DNA of 64,000 bases from Bacillota bacterium. GTDB lineage: Bacteria > Bacillota > Bacilli > Alicyclobacillales > SLC66. Positions within the stretch are counted from its first letter, which is position 1, and every line of letters begins with the position of its first letter. Under the pieces are notes generated by a model. It saw nothing but the letters and a program-made list of their open reading frames with translations. It did no database searches and was not told the DNA's origin. Positions 1 to 8,641 of the stretch are shown here, in pieces. A program made the position numbers and the translations under genes. The stretch is from NCBI GenBank assembly GCA_021820975.1, contig JAKADA010000006.1, forward strand, positions 1-64,000, written 5' to 3'.

Positions 1-67
1 AGCTCAGCGGTAGAGCATCCGGCTGTTAACCGGAGGGTCGTAGGTTCGAATCCTACTCGGGGAGCCA
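1..67 (+). tRNA. tRNA-Asn (GTT), 5' end cut off by the window
   Basis: The D-arm (GCTC...GAGC), an anticodon loop CTGTTAA with anticodon GTT, the T-arm with TTCGAAT and an encoded CCA end at 65-67 are all readable. About the first eight nucleotides, including the 5' acceptor strand, lie before the window. It is followed after seven bases by tRNA-Ser, so the two belong to one tRNA cluster. Confidence 0.95.
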
Positions 68-74
68 TTTTTTT

Positions 75-168
75 GGAGTGATGGCCGAGTTGGTCGAAGG
101 CGCTCGCCTGCTAAGCGAGTATACACTTTAAAGGTGTATCGAGGGTTCGAATCCCTCTCACTCCGCCA
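75..168 (+). tRNA. tRNA-Ser (GCT)
   Basis: The acceptor strands GGAGTGA and TCACTCC pair, the anticodon loop contains GCT (reads AGC/AGT), and a long variable arm of the serine class (TACACTTTAAAGGTGTA) is present. The T-loop is TTCGAAT and CCA is encoded at 166-168. Confidence 0.96.
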
Positions 169-180
169 TAATGTTACTTG

Positions 181-215
181 GCAGTCCTAAGTGGATAACT
201 TAGGACTGCTTTGTT
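181..215 (+). terminator. Intrinsic terminator after the tRNA cluster
   Basis: A perfect 12-bp inverted repeat (181-192 with 198-209) with a 5-nt loop is followed by TTTGTTA. It closes the tRNA-Asn/tRNA-Ser transcript. Confidence 0.85.
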
Positions 216-257
216 ATAGTGTGTTTAGTTATGCAAATGTTGGGAGGGGTTTTACTC

Positions 258-1031
258 ATGGCTTTGATTCAATGTAATTTTTTTTCTGAAGTGTTAGGTC
301 TTAGTACATCAATGACAGTGATTTTGCCGCAAGAAACAAACGGACAGATTGGTATGCAAGGTGTATTACACGGAACCCGTCATAAAACACTCTATTTGCT
401 TCATGGTTTGTCTGATGACGATACCATATGGGTGAGGCGTACGTCGATTGAACGTTACGTGGCGCCATTAGGTCTTGCTGTTGTTATGCCACAGGTACAT
501 CGAAGTTTTTATGCTGATATGGCCTATGGTGGACGTTATTTTACGTTTATTAGCGAAGAATTACCACGTATCGCAAGATCGTTTTTTCCCTTATCGGATG
601 CACGCGAAGATAATTTTGTGGCTGGGCTATCGATGGGCGGTTATGGGGCTTTCAAACTTGCTCTAAAAAAACCAGATCAATACGCGGCTGCAGCCAGTTT
701 ATCTGGGGCTGTGAATATCGCTAATGTCGATACGAGTTCACCTGACTTTCGTTTAATTGTCGGAGATAAGCAACTAGCGGGGTCAGACGATGATTTGCTG
801 TGGTTGATCAAGCAAGTCGATCAACAAGACGGTCTAAAACCAAGCCTGTACCAATGCTGCGGAACAGAAGATTTTTTGTATGAAGACAATCAAGTATTTC
901 GAGAAGCGGCTAAAAAATCCAGTTTACCGTATCAGTATGAAGAAGAACCAGGTACCCATGAATGGGGATATTGGGACAAAAAAATTCAGGATGTACTCGC
1001 ATGGCTACCGCTTGGTTGCGAACGCTCATAG
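258..1031 (+). CDS. Esterase of the EstA / esterase-D-like alpha/beta-hydrolase family
   Basis: A 257-residue cytoplasmic alpha/beta-hydrolase, related to tributyrin esterases and acetylesterases that cleave short acyl esters. The nucleophile elbow GLSMGG puts the serine at about residue 125. The oxyanion region is LLHGLSDD near residue 48, and the likely acid and base are Asp about 205 (GTED) and His about 234 (GTHEWGYW). I start at ATG 258 because GGGAGGGG sits 8-9 bases upstream; an earlier in-frame start at 219 has no such site. It appears monocistronic, with a terminator on both sides. The natural substrate cannot be told from sequence. Confidence 0.85.
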   Translation: MALIQCNFFSEVLGLSTSMTVILPQETNGQIGMQGVLHGTRHKTLYLLHGLSDDDTIWVRRTSIERYVAPLGLAVVMPQVHRSFYADMAYGGRYFTFISEELPRIARSFFPLSDAREDNFVAGLSMGGYGAFKLALKKPDQYAAAASLSGAVNIANVDTSSPDFRLIVGDKQLAGSDDDLLWLIKQVDQQDGLKPSLYQCCGTEDFLYEDNQVFREAAKKSSLPYQYEEEPGTHEWGYWDKKIQDVLAWLPLGCERS

Positions 1032-1058
1032 GGTTGACTATAATATTTAGAACATCGG

Positions 1059-1093
1059 AGAACTCGACCCTGATGGGATGCGAGTTCTTTTTG
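1059..1093 (+). terminator. Intrinsic terminator between the esterase and leuS
   Basis: AGAACTCG (1059-1066) pairs with CGAGTTCT (1081-1088), followed by TTTTG. The hairpin lies only about 20 bases before the leuS start. I see no T-box motif here, so it reads as the esterase terminator rather than a leuS attenuator. Confidence 0.65.
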
Positions 1094-1114
1094 TTCGGAT
1101 GAGGAGGCGTGTTA

Positions 1115-3541
1115 ATGACTGCTTATACACCAAAACAGATCGAGCCTAAATGGCAATCCTACTGGGAAGAGCATCATAGTCATGAAGTCAATGATCATTC
1201 AAAACGACCGAAATACTATTGTTTAGATATGTTTCCTTATCCATCGGGTTCCGGACTGCATGTTGGCCACTGGCGGGGTTATGTTTTGTCTGACGCTTGG
1301 AGTCGTTACAAGAAATTACAAGGGTATGAAGTGCTACATCCCATGGGATGGGATGCTTTTGGCTTACCTGCAGAAAATGATGCGATTAAAAAGGGAATTC
1401 ATCCTTCTATAGGTACGGCACGTAATATTGCTAATTTTAAAAAACAATTGCAGCAAATGGGCGCGATGTTTGATTGGAGTCGCGAGATCAATACCAGTTC
1501 ACCCGAATACTATCAATTCACGCAATGGATTTTTGTGCAACTCTTTAAAATGGGACTTGCGTATCGTAAAGAAATGCCGATTAACTGGTGCCCGAGTTGT
1601 AAAACGGGTCTTGCTAATGAAGAAGTTGTTGATGGCGGTTGTGAACGCTGCGGATCTCCTGTTACAAAAAAGAACATGAATCAATGGATGCTACGAATTA
1701 CGAATTACGCAGATCGTTTGTTAGATGATCTCGATAAGCTACAGTGGCCAGATAAGGTTAAGAAGATGCAGGCAAATTGGATCGGCAAAAGTGTAGGGGC
1801 ACATGTTCGATTCTCACTTGTAGGTGCTGATGAGGAAATTGAAGTTTTTACAACACGTCCCGATACGTTATATGGTGCTACCTATATGGTGCTCGCACCG
1901 GAACACCCACTTGTCGCTAAAATCACGACAGCGGATGCACGTGATGCGGTCAATGACTATGTTTCACAAACTCTTCATAAGTCTGCCTTAGCTCGACAGA
2001 TCGTGGATAAAACGAAGACTGGCGTATTTACAGGTGCTTATGCCATTAATCCGGCTACGAAGAAACCTATTCCTGTATGGATTGCCGATTATGTTTTGCT
2101 TGATTACGGTACCGGTGCCATTATGGCCGTTCCAGCTCATGATGAACGCGATTTTGATTTTGCGAAAGCTTTTTCTTTGCCTATCGTGCAAGTGATTCGT
2201 CCCAACTCGCATGTGCAAGGCGAACTGCAAAATCTTCATGAAGCATATATAGGTGAAGGCGTATTGATGAACTCAGGTGCCCTTGATGGTCTGACAATAC
2301 AAGAAGCTAAAAAAGCTGTGATTGCGTTTCTTGAGGAAAGAAAAAAAGGTTCTGGCGCTACAACCTACAAATTGCGTGACTGGGTATTTGCTCGTCAACG
2401 TTATTGGGGTGAACCGATTCCTGTCGTTCATTGTGAACATTGCGGTATTGTACCTGTTCCTGAAGACGAGTTGCCTGTTTTGCTTCCTGATGTAGAACGT
2501 TATGAACCAACAGGTACAGGGGAGTCCCCACTAGCAGCTATTGAATCATTTGTACATACGACCTGTCCAACCTGCGGTGGTCCTGCAAGGCGTGAAACAG
2601 ATACCATGCCCCAATGGGCAGGGTCATGTTGGTATTTTTTACGTTTTGCGGATCCTCGAAATGATAAAGAACCCTTTGCAAAAGATAAAGTGAATCATTG
2701 GCTTCCTGTGGATATGTATATTGGTGGTGTAGAGCATGCTGTCTTGCATTTATTATATGCTCGTTTTTTCACGAAAGCCTTGTACGATCGTGGTGTAATC
2801 GGATTTGATGAGCCGTTTATTCATCTTTTCAACCAAGGTATGATGACGCTTGATGGTGCAAAAATGTCAAAATCTAAAGGCAACGTAGTCAGTCCGGAAG
2901 AATTAATTGAAAAATACGGAACCGATACGTTACGCATTTATGAACTGTTTGTCGGGCCTCCGGAAATTGACGCTGAATGGAACCCGCGTGCCATTGATGG
3001 TGTGCATCGGTTTTTAAGCAGGACATATCGTCTTGTGGAAGAAAATGTACAACATGCTCCGCATACAGGTACTTTACTGCGAAATAAATTGCGTCATCGT
3101 TTTTTACAGCAAGTGACAGAACGCCTGGAAAGTTTTCGTTTCAATACTGTCGTAAGTGCTTTTATGGAATTCACAGGCGCAATGGCCGATTATTCGGATC
3201 CGATTGATCGAGAAACACTCGAGACGTTAACTTTGTGTCTGGCTCCTTTTGCACCGCATTTGGCTGAAGAGTGTTGGCAGTTGTTAGGACATAACGATAG
3301 CGTTTTTATGGCTTTGTGGCCGACCGTGGATCCGACTATGTTGGTTGATGATGAAATTGAAATTGTTTTGCAAGTTAATGGTAAGATTCGTGATCGTATG
3401 GTGATTAACGTGTCATCTACGCAAGAAGAAGTTATCGCAGTTGCCTTGTCGCGCGACTCATTATCTCCATTCTTAGCAGGACGTACGATACAAAAACAGG
3501 TCTATGTGCAGGGCAAACTGGTGAATTTTGTCATTCGCTAA
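1115..3541 (+). CDS. leuS: Leucine-tRNA ligase
   Basis: Charges tRNA-Leu with leucine in the cytoplasm. The 808-residue length is usual for bacterial LeuRS. The class I signatures are present: the HIGH-type box HVGH (about residue 50, after PYPSGSGL) and KMSKS (about 590, in DGAKMSKSKGN). The CP1 editing domain contains TTRPDTLYGAT and the later MAVPAHDERD stretch. Zinc-type cysteines (CPSC...CERC) occur near 160-180. ATG 1115 is chosen because GAGGAGG at 1101-1107 is correctly spaced; a GTG at 1109 is too close. dapF follows after 21 bases. No T-box leader is visible, unlike many leuS genes in Firmicutes. Confidence 0.98.
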   Translation: MTAYTPKQIEPKWQSYWEEHHSHEVNDHSKRPKYYCLDMFPYPSGSGLHVGHWRGYVLSDAWSRYKKLQGYEVLHPMGWDAFGLPAENDAIKKGIHPSIGTARNIANFKKQLQQMGAMFDWSREINTSSPEYYQFTQWIFVQLFKMGLAYRKEMPINWCPSCKTGLANEEVVDGGCERCGSPVTKKNMNQWMLRITNYADRLLDDLDKLQWPDKVKKMQANWIGKSVGAHVRFSLVGADEEIEVFTTRPDTLYGATYMVLAPEHPLVAKITTADARDAVNDYVSQTLHKSALARQIVDKTKTGVFTGAYAINPATKKPIPVWIADYVLLDYGTGAIMAVPAHDERDFDFAKAFSLPIVQVIRPNSHVQGELQNLHEAYIGEGVLMNSGALDGLTIQEAKKAVIAFLEERKKGSGATTYKLRDWVFARQRYWGEPIPVVHCEHCGIVPVPEDELPVLLPDVERYEPTGTGESPLAAIESFVHTTCPTCGGPARRETDTMPQWAGSCWYFLRFADPRNDKEPFAKDKVNHWLPVDMYIGGVEHAVLHLLYARFFTKALYDRGVIGFDEPFIHLFNQGMMTLDGAKMSKSKGNVVSPEELIEKYGTDTLRIYELFVGPPEIDAEWNPRAIDGVHRFLSRTYRLVEENVQHAPHTGTLLRNKLRHRFLQQVTERLESFRFNTVVSAFMEFTGAMADYSDPIDRETLETLTLCLAPFAPHLAEECWQLLGHNDSVFMALWPTVDPTMLVDDEIEIVLQVNGKIRDRMVINVSSTQEEVIAVALSRDSLSPFLAGRTIQKQVYVQGKLVNFVIR

Positions 3542-3562
3542 TACGATAAGGGGGTACAATGG

Positions 3563-4420
3563 GTGAAGTTTTCAAAAATGCATGGTATAGGCAATAATTA
3601 CGTGTATGTTGAAACGAAGGATTTGGGTTCTTACGAACAAGATCTTGCCTCTTTAGCTATCGCTGTTGCCAATGTAAACACCGGTATCGGATCCGATGGG
3701 CTGATCACTATCGGACCATCAGATTGCGCCGATGTTCGTATGCGAATATTTAATGCAGACGGTTCAGAAGGGGAGAACTGTGGCAATGGTTTGCGCTGTG
3801 TTGGTAAATATGTGTATGATAAACGTATTTTGAAAAAAGATCGGCTCGATGTAGAGACGAAAGCTGGAATTATGCACCTTGAACTTCATATTGTGAGGGA
3901 AACGGACATCGTAGACGAGGTTACGGTTGATATGGGTGAGCCCAAATTGTCCCGAGCACAAGTGCCCGTCATATCCGGTGACGCTGATGGGATTGCCTTA
4001 CATGATGCTATCGATGTATTAGGTACGTCGATGACATTTACTGCCGTATCCATGGGGAATCCTCATGCTGTCTTTTTTGTCGATAACGTCTTAGATCTTG
4101 ATGTGGCACAGATCGGGCCTGTCATTGAAAGACATTCCGTCTTTCCGCAACGTGTAAATGCTGAGTTTGTTACACAGCTATCTGCTTTTGAGCTTGATTT
4201 TCGCGTGTGGGAACGCGGATCTGGAATTACACAAGCTTGTGGTACAGGCGCTTGTGCCAGTGTGGTGGCTTCCGTTTTGACTAATCGGGTCAAGCGCGGT
4301 GATGATATTTTGGTTCATCTGTTAGGTGGGGACTTACGTATACGGTATGATGAAGATGGTCACGTGTATATGCGGGGTCCTGCTGCTTTTATATGCCAAG
4401 GTGAATGGTTAGTCCCTTAG
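3563..4420 (+). CDS. dapF: Diaminopimelate epimerase
   Basis: Interconverts LL- and meso-diaminopimelate, which feeds lysine and peptidoglycan. At 285 residues it is of normal length. The two catalytic cysteines of the PLP-independent racemase fold lie at about residue 73 (ENCGNGLRC) and about 226 (QACGTGACAS). The start is GTG 3563, preceded by an AAGGGGG site; an ATG at 3559 is out of frame. It probably shares a transcript with leuS and is closed by a strong hairpin. dapB lies far away at 39943. Confidence 0.97.
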   Translation: MKFSKMHGIGNNYVYVETKDLGSYEQDLASLAIAVANVNTGIGSDGLITIGPSDCADVRMRIFNADGSEGENCGNGLRCVGKYVYDKRILKKDRLDVETKAGIMHLELHIVRETDIVDEVTVDMGEPKLSRAQVPVISGDADGIALHDAIDVLGTSMTFTAVSMGNPHAVFFVDNVLDLDVAQIGPVIERHSVFPQRVNAEFVTQLSAFELDFRVWERGSGITQACGTGACASVVASVLTNRVKRGDDILVHLLGGDLRIRYDEDGHVYMRGPAAFICQGEWLVP

Positions 4421-4433
4421 GCAATCACCCATG

Positions 4434-4471
4434 ACAAGGTTCTTGCGTATACTCGTAAGAACCTTGTTTAA
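4434..4471. terminator. Intrinsic terminator after dapF
   Basis: A 14-bp stem (4434-4447 with 4454-4467, one G-U pair) with a 6-nt loop is followed by only a short TTA tail. The stem is strong but the T-tract is weak. Confidence 0.7.
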
Positions 4472-4479
4472 AAAAGCGG

Positions 4480-5508
4480 GTGACGAAAGTGCCTAAAGGC
4501 AACATAACGCCAGAACGATCGAAAATCGAACCGATTTTGACTGAATTTGAGCATGGTCGGATTAGTGCACCCATGGCGCTCAAAAAATTACATCAAGCCT
4601 ATCAAAAACCTGATCGAGTGGCGCAAGACCATGGGACTACGGATGCACCCTATGGTCTTATGAGTCGTGAGCAAGTGTTGGCTCCCTTGTATCGTTTGGT
4701 GGGCTTATCTACCATAAAGCGCATGACAGAAGAAATGTTTGCACACGCTGTGGTACAGAGGCGTCGGCGTGAATTTGGTTTACAAGCGGACAAAACAGTT
4801 ACACACATGGTCTTTACCGGGCGCCCAGGAACGGGAAAGACACTTGTAGCGCGTACATTAGGCTCTATTTTTGCTGAACTTGGCATCTTGTCAAAAGGCG
4901 CGATGGTTGAAGTTGAGCGAGCTGATTTGGTTGGTGAATACGTAGGGCAAACGGCGCAAAAAACGAAAGCTTGTTTAGATCGCGCTGCAGGAGGCGTTCT
5001 GTTCATCGATGAAGCGTATGCGCTGGCTCGTGGCGGTGCACGTGATTTTGGTCGTGAAGCTGTGGACACACTGGTCAAAGGGATGGAAGATAAACGTGAT
5101 GATTTGATCGTGATTCTAGCTGGATACGAATCAGAGATGCAGGATTTTCTCGATCTCAATCCAGGTCTTCGATCGCGTTTTCCTATCACGGTTTCGTTCC
5201 CCGATTACTCCGAGCGCGAATTGCTTGCGATCGCGAAAGAAATGGTCAACGAACGAGATTACATCATGACACCTCAGGCCATAAACGTATTCTTGACGAT
5301 ATTGCGCCATGAACGATTAGAACCGTCTTTTGGTAATGGACGTACGGTACGAAATATTATCGAGAGTGCGATTCGCAGGCAAGCACTGCGCCTTTCAGAT
5401 CAACTTGAGGCTACGCGAAGTGATCTCATGGAACTTTGTGAACGTGATTTCTCAGGGGGTGACGTTCATGATCGATTGCCTCATGCTCGGCCAAACGAAT
5501 GTTGGTAA
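4480..5508 (+). CDS. spoVK: SpoVK-like AAA ATPase (CbbX/CfxQ family)
   Basis: A 342-residue AAA+ ATPase of the CbxX/CfqX family, matching stage V sporulation protein K of bacilli, which acts in the mother cell during spore maturation. Walker A GRPGTGKT is at about 114-121 and Walker B VLFIDEA at about 173-179. The family C-terminal motif FGNGRTVRNIIE follows near residue 285. An N-terminal stretch of about 70 residues is less conserved. The start is GTG 4480. The position upstream of hflX, a YnbB-like enzyme and glnRA repeats the B. subtilis order, which supports the spoVK assignment. Its 3' end overlaps the next gene by 41 bases. Confidence 0.88.
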   Translation: MTKVPKGNITPERSKIEPILTEFEHGRISAPMALKKLHQAYQKPDRVAQDHGTTDAPYGLMSREQVLAPLYRLVGLSTIKRMTEEMFAHAVVQRRRREFGLQADKTVTHMVFTGRPGTGKTLVARTLGSIFAELGILSKGAMVEVERADLVGEYVGQTAQKTKACLDRAAGGVLFIDEAYALARGGARDFGREAVDTLVKGMEDKRDDLIVILAGYESEMQDFLDLNPGLRSRFPITVSFPDYSERELLAIAKEMVNERDYIMTPQAINVFLTILRHERLEPSFGNGRTVRNIIESAIRRQALRLSDQLEATRSDLMELCERDFSGGDVHDRLPHARPNECW

Positions 5509-6073
5509 AACATTGTTATCGTTACAATTGTCCAAACATGCAGGCAATACATCCCTTTTTGTCATGCAACAGTTGCCGACAGGTGAAATTCGTGAACGTT
5601 TTTTTGTGAACACGAATGAAGCGATTAAAACACTCGTTTCTGATCATAGAAGTACAACGCTTGGTTTGCAAACGATGGGTGCGTCAGTCGGAACGCTTTT
5701 AAGTAGTCGCTTGTTGTTGCGTGATTCGACAGGACTGAGTTCACAAGCTGTTGAAGATAACATGGTGCGTCTAGGCATGGCACGTACTTTAGAAGCACTC
5801 GTTAAGACGGATATAGTGCTACTCGTTGTGGATGGCTCACGATTACAAGCAGGGTGTATATTGGATGAAGTCGATGAATGGGCATTGCGTTTTGCTATGA
5901 TGCGCAAAATTCGTCGAGCAGTAGTTGTCAATAAATTGGATCTACCTGGTGTTAAACGCATGTCTGATGGATTAAAGAAACATTGGCGTCAAGAACAGAT
6001 TTTTACCACGAGTGCCTTACAAGAAAAAGGCCTTGGCCCAGTTCTGCAATTTTTACAACGAAAAGAGGAATGA
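5468..6073 (+). CDS. Small Era-like GTPase of unknown function
   Basis: A 201-residue stand-alone G domain. All motifs are readable: G1 GQTNVGKT (residues 8-15), G3 DSTG (in LRDSTGLSS, about 90), G4 NKLD (about 158) and G5-like TSAL (about 184). There is no KH, NfeD or other extra domain. ATG 5468 is chosen because CAGGGGGTG precedes it; this makes it overlap spoVK by 41 bases, so the two are translationally linked. The gene sits between spoVK and hflX, where B. subtilis has none. The role is unknown; the context suggests a function in late growth or sporulation, or alongside ribosome-associated HflX. Confidence 0.8.
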   Translation: MIDCLMLGQTNVGKTLLSLQLSKHAGNTSLFVMQQLPTGEIRERFFVNTNEAIKTLVSDHRSTTLGLQTMGASVGTLLSSRLLLRDSTGLSSQAVEDNMVRLGMARTLEALVKTDIVLLVVDGSRLQAGCILDEVDEWALRFAMMRKIRRAVVVNKLDLPGVKRMSDGLKKHWRQEQIFTTSALQEKGLGPVLQFLQRKEE

Positions 6074-6076
6074 CTC

Positions 6077-7372
6077 CTGGACAATAGCCATGTCACTCGC
6101 GAACGTGCAATCGTCATGCATGTATCCACAAGTACGATGACTGAAGAAGATAAAGAAAGTAGGTATCTAGAACTTGATCTTCTTTCTGAGACAGCGGGAG
6201 CACACGTGGTTGGACATTGTTATCAGACGATTGAGAAAGAAAATGCAGCAACCATGATCGGTTCAGGAAAACTGGATGAACTTCATGAAAGGGCAACACA
6301 ATGCGAAGCGAACTTGATTATTTTTAGTGTTGATTTAACAGGAAGTCAGTTACGCAATATTGAAGTGGAATGTGCTTGTCGTGTCATTGATCGCACACAA
6401 CTTATTTTGGATATTTTTGCAAACCGTGCGATGAGTTTTGAAGGTAAAGCACAAGTCCGACTTGCGCAACTCATGTACCTATTACCTCGCCTTACTGGTC
6501 GGGGTGTTGCTATGTCGCGTCTTGGAGCAGGTATTGGCACGCGTGGCCCTGGCGAGACGAAACTTGAAACGGATCGACGAAAAATTCGTACGGAAATTCA
6601 TGACTTACGTCGCGTTGTGCAGGCGCAAGGTAAACGCCGAACGGAATTACGTCGTAGACGGTCTCGGCAAGGCGTGTATTCCGTGGGCATCGTCGGGTAT
6701 ACCAATGCTGGAAAGACAACATTATTATCTCGGCTTGCCAAACGTTTTGGTGAACGAAATTTGGAGCAAGGGAAAAATCGACTTTTTGACACGTTAGATC
6801 TTGTCAGTCGTCGTATAACTTATGGTGGCAGGACGTTTGTTTTTACAGACACGGTAGGATTTTTACGTGACTTACCTCACCATCTAGTTGACGCTTTTCG
6901 TGCTACGTTAGAAGAAGCTGTGGATGCAGACGTTTTAGTTCATGTGGTGGATGCCACATCAGAACAGATGGCAAAAGAGATGCACACTGTTTATGAGGTA
7001 CTCGAACAATCGTTGCATGTGAATAAACCGGTCATTACCGTTTTTAATGAGAAACAAAACAAAGATAACGATTTGCTTTTGGTTGACAAAAAGGCTATAA
7101 GTGTGGTCTGGGGCTCGATCTTAGAAGATCTCGTGATTGAAGAACTGGTGCAAAAAGTGGATGAGGTTGCAGGTGCACGTGTTCATTTGCGTCTTGTGAT
7201 TCCTCATGAACGTTCGGATGTTCTGGCACTTGCCTATCAGAAGGCAAAAGTCGAGCAATCTGTTCAACTCGATGATGGACTTTATGTGACCTTGGAAATA
7301 GATCGTCGCGATGCCGGGGCTTTTTTGCCCTTTGTAGCTCACGATGGAAATGGGGAAGATTACTTTACATGA
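6077..7372 (+). CDS. hflX: HflX-type GTPase, ribosome-associated
   Basis: HflX proteins bind the 50S subunit and split stalled or hibernating ribosomes. Seen here: the HflX N-domain, the glycine-rich linker (SRLGAGIGTRGPGE), G1 GYTNAGKT and G3 DTVG. The G4 position reads NEKQ instead of NKxD, and the G5 SA(K) is also lost. The family N-terminus ERAI is coded upstream of the first conventional start (ATG 6116), and ATG 6116 has no ribosome site. AAGAGGA at 6063-6069 is well placed for CTG 6077, so I extend to that codon (431 aa); the conservative start is 6116. The stop overlaps the next ATG. Confidence 0.9.
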   Translation: MDNSHVTRERAIVMHVSTSTMTEEDKESRYLELDLLSETAGAHVVGHCYQTIEKENAATMIGSGKLDELHERATQCEANLIIFSVDLTGSQLRNIEVECACRVIDRTQLILDIFANRAMSFEGKAQVRLAQLMYLLPRLTGRGVAMSRLGAGIGTRGPGETKLETDRRKIRTEIHDLRRVVQAQGKRRTELRRRRSRQGVYSVGIVGYTNAGKTTLLSRLAKRFGERNLEQGKNRLFDTLDLVSRRITYGGRTFVFTDTVGFLRDLPHHLVDAFRATLEEAVDADVLVHVVDATSEQMAKEMHTVYEVLEQSLHVNKPVITVFNEKQNKDNDLLLVDKKAISVVWGSILEDLVIEELVQKVDEVAGARVHLRLVIPHERSDVLALAYQKAKVEQSVQLDDGLYVTLEIDRRDAGAFLPFVAHDGNGEDYFT

Positions 7373-8604
7373 TGTCAATTGATTGGTTGAAAGTACATCG
7401 TCTTGAAAAGGAAGTTGCTCCACAATTACAAGCGATCGATGAACTCGTTGAACGTAATCAAGAGAAAGTGCTGACGGCGTTTCACGATGCGGCGATTGCG
7501 GAAACTCATTTACTTGGTTCCACGGGTTACGGATTTGATGATCGTGGTCGTGAGCAATTGGACGAAGTATTTGCTCGAGCGTTTGGCGCACAACAGGCGC
7601 TTGTACGACCGACGTTTGTTTCAGGTACACATGCCTTAGCTGTCAGTCTGTTTGCATTACTGCGCCCAGGTGATAACCTTTTGTATGCAACAGGGATGCC
7701 TTATGACACTTTGCGACCTGTGATTGGGCTACAAGGGGCGAATCAAGGTTCGCTATGCGACTATGGTGTATCGTTTGACTATGTAGATCTTACAGAACAA
7801 GGGACACTGCAGATTGAAGCGATACTAGAGCACCTTTTGCCAGTGACGAAAGTTGTAGCGATTCAACGTTCGGCAGGCTATGCTTGGCGCAGAGCGCTGA
7901 CGATTGCCGAAATTAGCGAAGCTATAGCTGCAATTAAGTCAGTACGTAAAGACATCTTTGTTTTGGTGGATAATTGTTATGGAGAATTTACGGAACTTAG
8001 CGAACCTAGTGATGTAGGTGCTGATTTGACGGTGGGATCGCTGATCAAAAATCCAGGTGGTGGACTAGCGCCAACGGGAGGTTATATAGTCGGCACCGAG
8101 GCTGCTGTCACGCAGGCAGCGTACCGGCTAACAGCACCGGGTATCGGATCCCATAGCGGTTCGTACGAAAATTATCGCCTTTTTTATCAAGGATTATTTC
8201 TTGCACCGCATGTTGTTGGACAAGCATTAAAAGGTAATGTGTTTTCTGCAAAGGCATTGACCGAAGCAGGGTACACGTGTGAGCCATCGGTGCAAGATAC
8301 GCACGGTGACATTGTACTACGCGTGCGCCTCGGACGCGCTGAGCGTCTGATTGCGTTTTGTCAAGCGATTCAAAGATATTCACCGATCGATGCGCACGTT
8401 TTGCCAGAGCCTTGGCAAATGCCTGGTTATAGCGATGAGGTGATTATGGCATCGGGCGCTTTTATTTCGGGGTCTTCGATTGAACTCTCAGCGGATGGCC
8501 CATTGCGCGAACCTTACATTGCCTATCTGCAAGGTGGTTTAACGTATGAACATGTTAAAATTGCTGTTACGCAAGCCATTGAAGAAATGAATCGTCGATG
8601 CTAA
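7369..8604 (+). CDS. YnbB-like PLP enzyme (methionine gamma-lyase / aluminium-resistance family)
   Basis: A 411-residue fold-type I PLP enzyme of the family annotated as methionine gamma-lyase-like or aluminium resistance protein. B. subtilis YnbB holds the same place between hflX and glnR. The PLP-lysine region is SLIKNPGGGLAPTGGY (about 224-239), and the aspartate binding the pyridine nitrogen is probably in LVDNCYGEF (about 200). The start ATG 7369 overlaps the hflX stop (ATGA), so it is translationally coupled. The reaction in vivo is not established; a C-S lyase role is inferred from the family. Confidence 0.87.
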   Translation: MMSIDWLKVHRLEKEVAPQLQAIDELVERNQEKVLTAFHDAAIAETHLLGSTGYGFDDRGREQLDEVFARAFGAQQALVRPTFVSGTHALAVSLFALLRPGDNLLYATGMPYDTLRPVIGLQGANQGSLCDYGVSFDYVDLTEQGTLQIEAILEHLLPVTKVVAIQRSAGYAWRRALTIAEISEAIAAIKSVRKDIFVLVDNCYGEFTELSEPSDVGADLTVGSLIKNPGGGLAPTGGYIVGTEAAVTQAAYRLTAPGIGSHSGSYENYRLFYQGLFLAPHVVGQALKGNVFSAKALTEAGYTCEPSVQDTHGDIVLRVRLGRAERLIAFCQAIQRYSPIDAHVLPEPWQMPGYSDEVIMASGAFISGSSIELSADGPLREPYIAYLQGGLTYEHVKIAVTQAIEEMNRRC

Positions 8605-8641
8605 ACTTAACACTGCGTGTAAAGTTAGGTTCGGGGAGGCG

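Noticed and set aside
1032-1114. T-box leader before leuS
   Set aside because: The gap is only 83 bases and lacks the GGGTGGNACCGCG-type T-box; it holds just a terminator of the esterase.
4650-5189. 179-codon minus-strand frame opposite spoVK
   Set aside because: Ser/Arg/Pro-rich composition typical of an antisense shadow; no ribosome site, and spoVK on the other strand is clear.
7121-7630. 169-codon minus-strand frame across the hflX/ynbB junction
   Set aside because: It lies opposite two well-supported genes and shows no domain or ribosome site.
8605-8641. GlnR box upstream of glnR
   Set aside because: No TGTNA-N7-TNACA found; the sequence only forms an imperfect hairpin without a T-tract.
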